This document shows, piece after piece, positions 60,704 to 64,000 of a stretch of 64,000 bases of DNA. How positions within the stretch are numbered: the stretch's first letter is position 1; every line of letters starts with the position of its first letter. A model generated the notes under the pieces. That model did no database searches. It was not told the origin of the DNA and worked only from the letters and a program-made list of their open reading frames with translations. The position numbers were made by a program, and so were the translations under genes. Source of the DNA: Salegentibacter sediminis (GTDB taxonomy: Bacteria; Bacteroidota; Bacteroidia; Flavobacteriales; Flavobacteriaceae); the NCBI RefSeq assembly GCF_002078605.1, contig NZ_MSJR01000011.1, forward strand, positions 27,387 through 91,386, read 5' to 3'.

Positions 60704-61780
60704 TTATATGGAGATCTCATAGTCTTTTATGAGCTTCAGTATTGCTCTTTCTGTTTCTGTAAGTGAGCGATAGCCTTTGTTGTTTTCTTTTTTTACCCCT
60801 TCAAAATAAGGAACTATCTCCCCGGTTTCATAAGTATTGATAATGCGAGGATGCACATAATAACTCCGGCAAACCGACCTGGTGTTGCCCAAACTCTCGG
60901 CACTGGTATCAAAGGCAAGCAGGAGATTCTTTTTGTTTTCTTTTTCATTATCGGTGTAGCCTAAGTCTTTTAGAGTCTCAAAGAAAATTTTTGAAGCGCT
61001 CCAGGTTCTAAAATCTTTAGCCGAAAATATATCGCCGCTTATAGTGTGAATATATTCATTGATCATCCCGCTGTCTATACTTTGTTTCTGACCTTTTTCA
61101 TCATAAAATTTGAATAATTCCCAACCGGGAATCTCTTCACATCTATTAATAAGCTTTATAAGTTTTTTATTCTTTAAGCTCACCGAATGCTTTATGTTCT
61201 TTTTCCCAGTAAATTCAAAGATCACTTTATCTTGAGAGGTCTTCACGTGTCTGCTTCTAAAAGTGGATAAACCATAGGTTTTATTCTCTTTAGCGTAATA
61301 CTGGTTCCCTATCCTGATATGGGTTTCCTCCATTAACCTGATGATAAGCGCCAGTACTTTTCTTTGGTTCATCTCGGGAAGATCAAGATCGTGATCTACC
61401 CTCTGCCGTATTTTCGGAAGAATTTCCCCAAAAGCGGCCATCTTAAAGAATTTGGTCTCATTCCTGATTTTTGACCAAAGGGGATGATACATATATTGTT
61501 TCCGGTTCTTCTCGTCCCTTCCAATAACCTGCAGATGCGCGTTCCTATTCTTTGAGATCCTTACCTCCTTCCAGCCGGGAGGAATAACCAGTTTTTTAAT
61601 ATGCTCAAGGGTTTTTTTATCTTCTATTTTCGTCCCGTTCTTAAAATAAGAAAACCCACGTCCTTGTTTTTTGCGTTTTATAGAAAGCTGTTCCTCGCCA
61701 ACATAACGCAGATTTGCAAGGTTGGCTGCCTCATAGGGGTCTTGTAAAATAAGGTTTACTTCTTCAGGAGTAATGGTCAT
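60704..61780 (-). CDS. DNA topoisomerase IB (poxvirus type)
   Basis: 358 residues. N-terminal domain (DPYEAANLANLRYVGEEQLSIKRKKQGRGFSYF, GWKEVRISKNRNAHLQVIGRDEKNRKQY) and catalytic domain with RIGNQYYAKENKTYGLST, KDFRTWSASKIF and the nucleophile Tyr in VCRSYYVHPRII. Relaxes supercoils through a 3'-phosphotyrosine. Monocistronic. Confidence 0.92.
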   Translation of the reverse strand: MTITPEEVNLILQDPYEAANLANLRYVGEEQLSIKRKKQGRGFSYFKNGTKIEDKKTLEHIKKLVIPPGWKEVRISKNRNAHLQVIGRDEKNRKQYMYHPLWSKIRNETKFFKMAAFGEILPKIRQRVDHDLDLPEMNQRKVLALIIRLMEETHIRIGNQYYAKENKTYGLSTFRSRHVKTSQDKVIFEFTGKKNIKHSVSLKNKKLIKLINRCEEIPGWELFKFYDEKGQKQSIDSGMINEYIHTISGDIFSAKDFRTWSASKIFFETLKDLGYTDNEKENKKNLLLAFDTSAESLGNTRSVCRSYYVHPRIINTYETGEIVPYFEGVKKENNKGYRSLTETERAILKLIKDYEISI

Positions 61781-61861
61781 AGCAGCTTTTTTATAAAAAT
61801 AGCCTGAAATCTCTTTCCCTTGTAATAAAGCTATGTGAAAATTGAATTAAGAAAAATAAAA

Positions 61862-61892
61862 AAGCCTTTCCCGTTATAAACAGAAAAGGCTT
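61862..61892 (-). terminator. Terminator of the M42 aminopeptidase gene
   Basis: AAGCCTTT (61862-61869) / AAAGGCTT (61885-61892); on the minus strand followed by TTTTTTATTTTTC. Confidence 0.8.
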
Positions 61893-61913
61893 CTTTCATA
61901 AGAATAAGACTTC

Positions 61914-63002
61914 TTATTTAAAATAGCTGAAATTCTCTCCTTCCTCGATTTTAAGAAGGCTTTCATAGATGAGGTTAATTACATTTTCCACATCATTTTT
62001 GTGCACCATTTCTACCGTGGTGTGCATATACCGGAGCGGTAAAGAAATAAGAGCTGAGGGCACCCCGCCATTGCTGTAAGCAAAGGCGTCGGTATCGGTG
62101 CCGGTAAATCTGGAATTTGCTGCCCGCTGAAAAGGAATTTGCTTCTCTTCGGCGGTTTCAATTAGCAGTTCTCTTAAATTGTTTTGAACTGCCGGAGCGT
62201 AAGCAATAACCGGGCCCGCACCAATTTTTGCGAAACCATTGGTTTTCTTTTCGATCATAGGCGTAGTGGTGTCGTGGGTCACATCGGTCACTAGCGCCAC
62301 ATTGGGTTTAATACGCTGGGTGATCATCTCTGCCCCGCGCAATCCAATCTCCTCCTGCACCGAGTTGGTTACATATAATCCAAAAGGTAGTTTCTTCTTG
62401 TTCTCCTTTAATAAACGCGCCACCTGTGCAATCATAAAACCACCTATTCGGTTATCCAGGGCGCGGCAAACAAATTTATCTTCATTCAGAATAAAGAAAT
62501 CATCAGGATAGGTAATTACACAACCTACATGTACTCCCAGGTTTTCGACTTCCTCTTTAGTAGAACACCCCACATCTATACAGATATTATCCATTTTTGG
62601 AGCCTGTTCTTTCTCCTTGTCGCGGGTATGAATGGCCGGCCAGCCAAACACTCCTTTAACTATTCCATTTTTAGTATGAATATTCACCCGCTTTGAAGCA
62701 GCTATTTGGTGGTCGCTTCCGCCATTTCTCACTACGTATATAAGTCCGTCGTCGGTGATGTAATTCACATACCAGGAGATTTCATCAGCATGACCTTCAA
62801 TAACTACTTTGAAGGGAGCGTCGGGATTAATAACGCCAACTGCCGTACCGTAGATATCGGTAATAAACTCGTCTACATAAGGTTTAAGGTATTCCATCCA
62901 CAGCTTCTGGCCCTCAGCTTCGTAACCGGTTGGCGCAGCATTATTTAGGTATTTCTCCAGGAAATCCATGGATTTTTTATTCAGTATTTTTCCTTTGTCC
63001 AT
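61914..63002 (-). CDS. M42 family aminopeptidase
   Basis: Up to 362 residues (an alternative ATG at 62969 starts MDFLEKYLNNAAPTGYE, nearer the usual family start). Metal ligands and motifs: EGHADEISWYV, DNRIGGFM with the bridging Asp, catalytic Glu pair in VQEEIGLRGA, VTDVTHDTT, DTDAFAYSNGG and the final His in MHTTVEMVH. Di-metal glutamyl/leucyl-type aminopeptidase forming large tetrahedral complexes. Cytosolic. Divergent from the DUF4294 gene. Confidence 0.92.
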   Translation of the reverse strand: MDKGKILNKKSMDFLEKYLNNAAPTGYEAEGQKLWMEYLKPYVDEFITDIYGTAVGVINPDAPFKVVIEGHADEISWYVNYITDDGLIYVVRNGGSDHQIAASKRVNIHTKNGIVKGVFGWPAIHTRDKEKEQAPKMDNICIDVGCSTKEEVENLGVHVGCVITYPDDFFILNEDKFVCRALDNRIGGFMIAQVARLLKENKKKLPFGLYVTNSVQEEIGLRGAEMITQRIKPNVALVTDVTHDTTTPMIEKKTNGFAKIGAGPVIAYAPAVQNNLRELLIETAEEKQIPFQRAANSRFTGTDTDAFAYSNGGVPSALISLPLRYMHTTVEMVHKNDVENVINLIYESLLKIEEGENFSYFK

Positions 63003-63107
63003 ATTGTTTGAAATTTGGACGAATTTAAGAAGATTTAGGCGGATGACAACCCACGATTCATTAAATTTGGAATGATTTTGGCTTGATGATTTCTGAAATA
63101 ATTTCTG

Positions 63108-63791
63108 ATGATAAAAAAGCTTTTCATAATAATTTTCTTAATGAGTGGTGGTCTAATAGCCCAGGAGGATACTACTGAGGTTGATACCCTGCAGAAGCGG
63201 TATATGATTATATTAGGAGATACTATTCCCCGTGAAGCCATAGACCTTGATGAGGTGGTTATTCTGAAGGACCTGAAATTCGACAATCTTCAGGAAAGAA
63301 GACGTTACCTTATATTAAGGAGAAAAACCAGGAAAGTATATCCTTATGCCAAATTGGCTTCTGAGCGACTGGTTTCTTTAAACAGCAGGCTGGATGAAAT
63401 CGAAACTAAGAGTGATCGGAAACGCTATACCAGGATTGTTCAGGATTATATCGAAGAGGAATTTTCAGCCGAATTGAAAAAACTAACCCACACCGAAGGT
63501 CAGATTCTTGTGAAACTTATCCACCGCCAAACTGGCACCACCGCCTTTAATTTGGTAAGAAATCTTAAAAGTGGTTGGCGTGCCTTCTGGTATAACACCA
63601 CGGCAGGTTTATTTGATATCTCCCTAAAGGAAAAATATGATCCGCATAACAATCATGAAGATTACCTTATAGAAGACATTCTTCAGCGTTCGTTTAATCA
63701 GGATGTGCTGGAGCCACAGGCGACGGCTTTGGACTTTAAATATGTCGAACTTACCGATAAATGGAAGAGACCCCGTCAACGGGTACAATAG
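63108..63791 (+). CDS. DUF4294 exported protein
   Basis: 227 residues; signal peptide (LFIIIFLMSGGLIAQ). Core DUF4294: YMIILGDTIPREAIDLDEVVI, RRRYLILRRKTRKVYPYAKLASERL, QDYIEEEFSAELKKLTHTEGQILVKLIHRQTG. Family restricted to Bacteroidota, function unknown. Last gene of the window. Confidence 0.9.
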   Translation: MIKKLFIIIFLMSGGLIAQEDTTEVDTLQKRYMIILGDTIPREAIDLDEVVILKDLKFDNLQERRRYLILRRKTRKVYPYAKLASERLVSLNSRLDEIETKSDRKRYTRIVQDYIEEEFSAELKKLTHTEGQILVKLIHRQTGTTAFNLVRNLKSGWRAFWYNTTAGLFDISLKEKYDPHNNHEDYLIEDILQRSFNQDVLEPQATALDFKYVELTDKWKRPRQRVQ

Positions 63792-63915
63792 GTGATAATA
63801 TGGAATTTTTTTGTCTCGTTTGAAATAATCTTTGTATTTTTCCGACTAAAGTCATTGGTTTCTAGGCGCTTAATTTTTTCCATTAAGATTTCTTTAAAAA
63901 ACTTTTGAATTACGC

Positions 63916-64000
63916 TTGCGGGACTGAAAAAGCCCTGTATATTTGCAGCCGCTTACGGGGATAACGAGAGTTGTAAAGTAAGCGGGAGTTCTTTAAAAAC
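63916..64000 (+). promoter_or_regulatory. Strong rRNA-type promoter and leader reading out of the window
   Basis: TTG (63916-63918), 19 bp, TATATTTG (63938-63945): the Bacteroidota housekeeping promoter with exact spacing. The transcript would begin CAGCCGCTTACGGGG..., a stem GCTTAC/GTAAGC, then GAGTTCTTTAAAAAC, which resembles the boxA antitermination element before 16S rRNA (GTTCTTTAACATATT type). A ribosomal RNA operon probably starts just beyond the edge. Confidence 0.5.

Overview
The window is a chromosomal segment of a Bacteroidota bacterium, most likely a marine or saline Flavobacteriaceae (Gramella/Salegentibacter/Zunongwangia-like; genus not decidable from sequence alone). The evidence is gldF/gldG gliding genes, a SusC/SusD locus with a hybrid two-component regulator, DUF4294 and DUF4870 genes, TAnnTTTG-type promoter boxes, weak Shine-Dalgarno use and AT-rich spacers.

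Left flank (1-6.3 kb, minus strand): the 5' part of fhs, then a five-gene operon of a LolA-like periplasmic protein, two FtsX-type permeases, an ABC ATPase and an outer-membrane barrel. This looks like a dedicated lipid or lipoprotein route from inner to outer membrane. A decayed stretch (6.3-7.6 kb) follows and holds a second copy of the 3' end of mnmE.

Accessory region (6.8-48.4 kb): it is bounded by two direct copies of a 62-bp sequence containing the mnmE terminus (TTCTGTATTGGNAARTAA type), the target used by SGI1-type islands. A complete tyrosine integrase lies next to the mnmE copy, so the whole 41.6 kb may be one integrated island or a stack of islands. Its left part holds single metabolic and defence-type genes: GNAT, DoxX-like, P1 peptidase, serine hydrolase, an ArsR-rhodanese/methyltransferase/MFS operon, a CheY-like protein, APC permease, PhzF and RidA. 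These are separated by GC-rich hairpin repeats. The middle (20-34.6 kb) is a complete fructan utilisation locus: sensor-regulator, importer, two GH32 enzymes, SusC, SusD, DUF4960 lipoprotein and fructokinase. A duplicated yegP/hairpin unit brackets it. The right part (35.8-48.2 kb) is a mobilizable element built on debris of older ones: truncated MIT_C and HNH genes, a tripartite HipB-HipS-HipT toxin-antitoxin module, a candidate oriT, MobA/MobC relaxase genes, primase, iteron-like repeats, a VapE-type helicase, an excisionase-like HTH protein, an AbiE toxin-antitoxin pair, a membrane protein of unknown role and the integrase. There is no coupling protein or type IV secretion gene, so it would need a helper to transfer.

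Right flank (48.4-64 kb): ordinary core genes. These are mnmE, a DUF4870 gene, dnaN, gldG-gldF, an antibiotic-monooxygenase-like gene, a SAM hydroxide adenosyltransferase, phoH, purC, acs, a secreted protein, topoisomerase IB, an M42 aminopeptidase and a DUF4294 gene. Several clear terminators separate them. The last 100 bases look like a strong rRNA-type promoter and leader reading out of the window.
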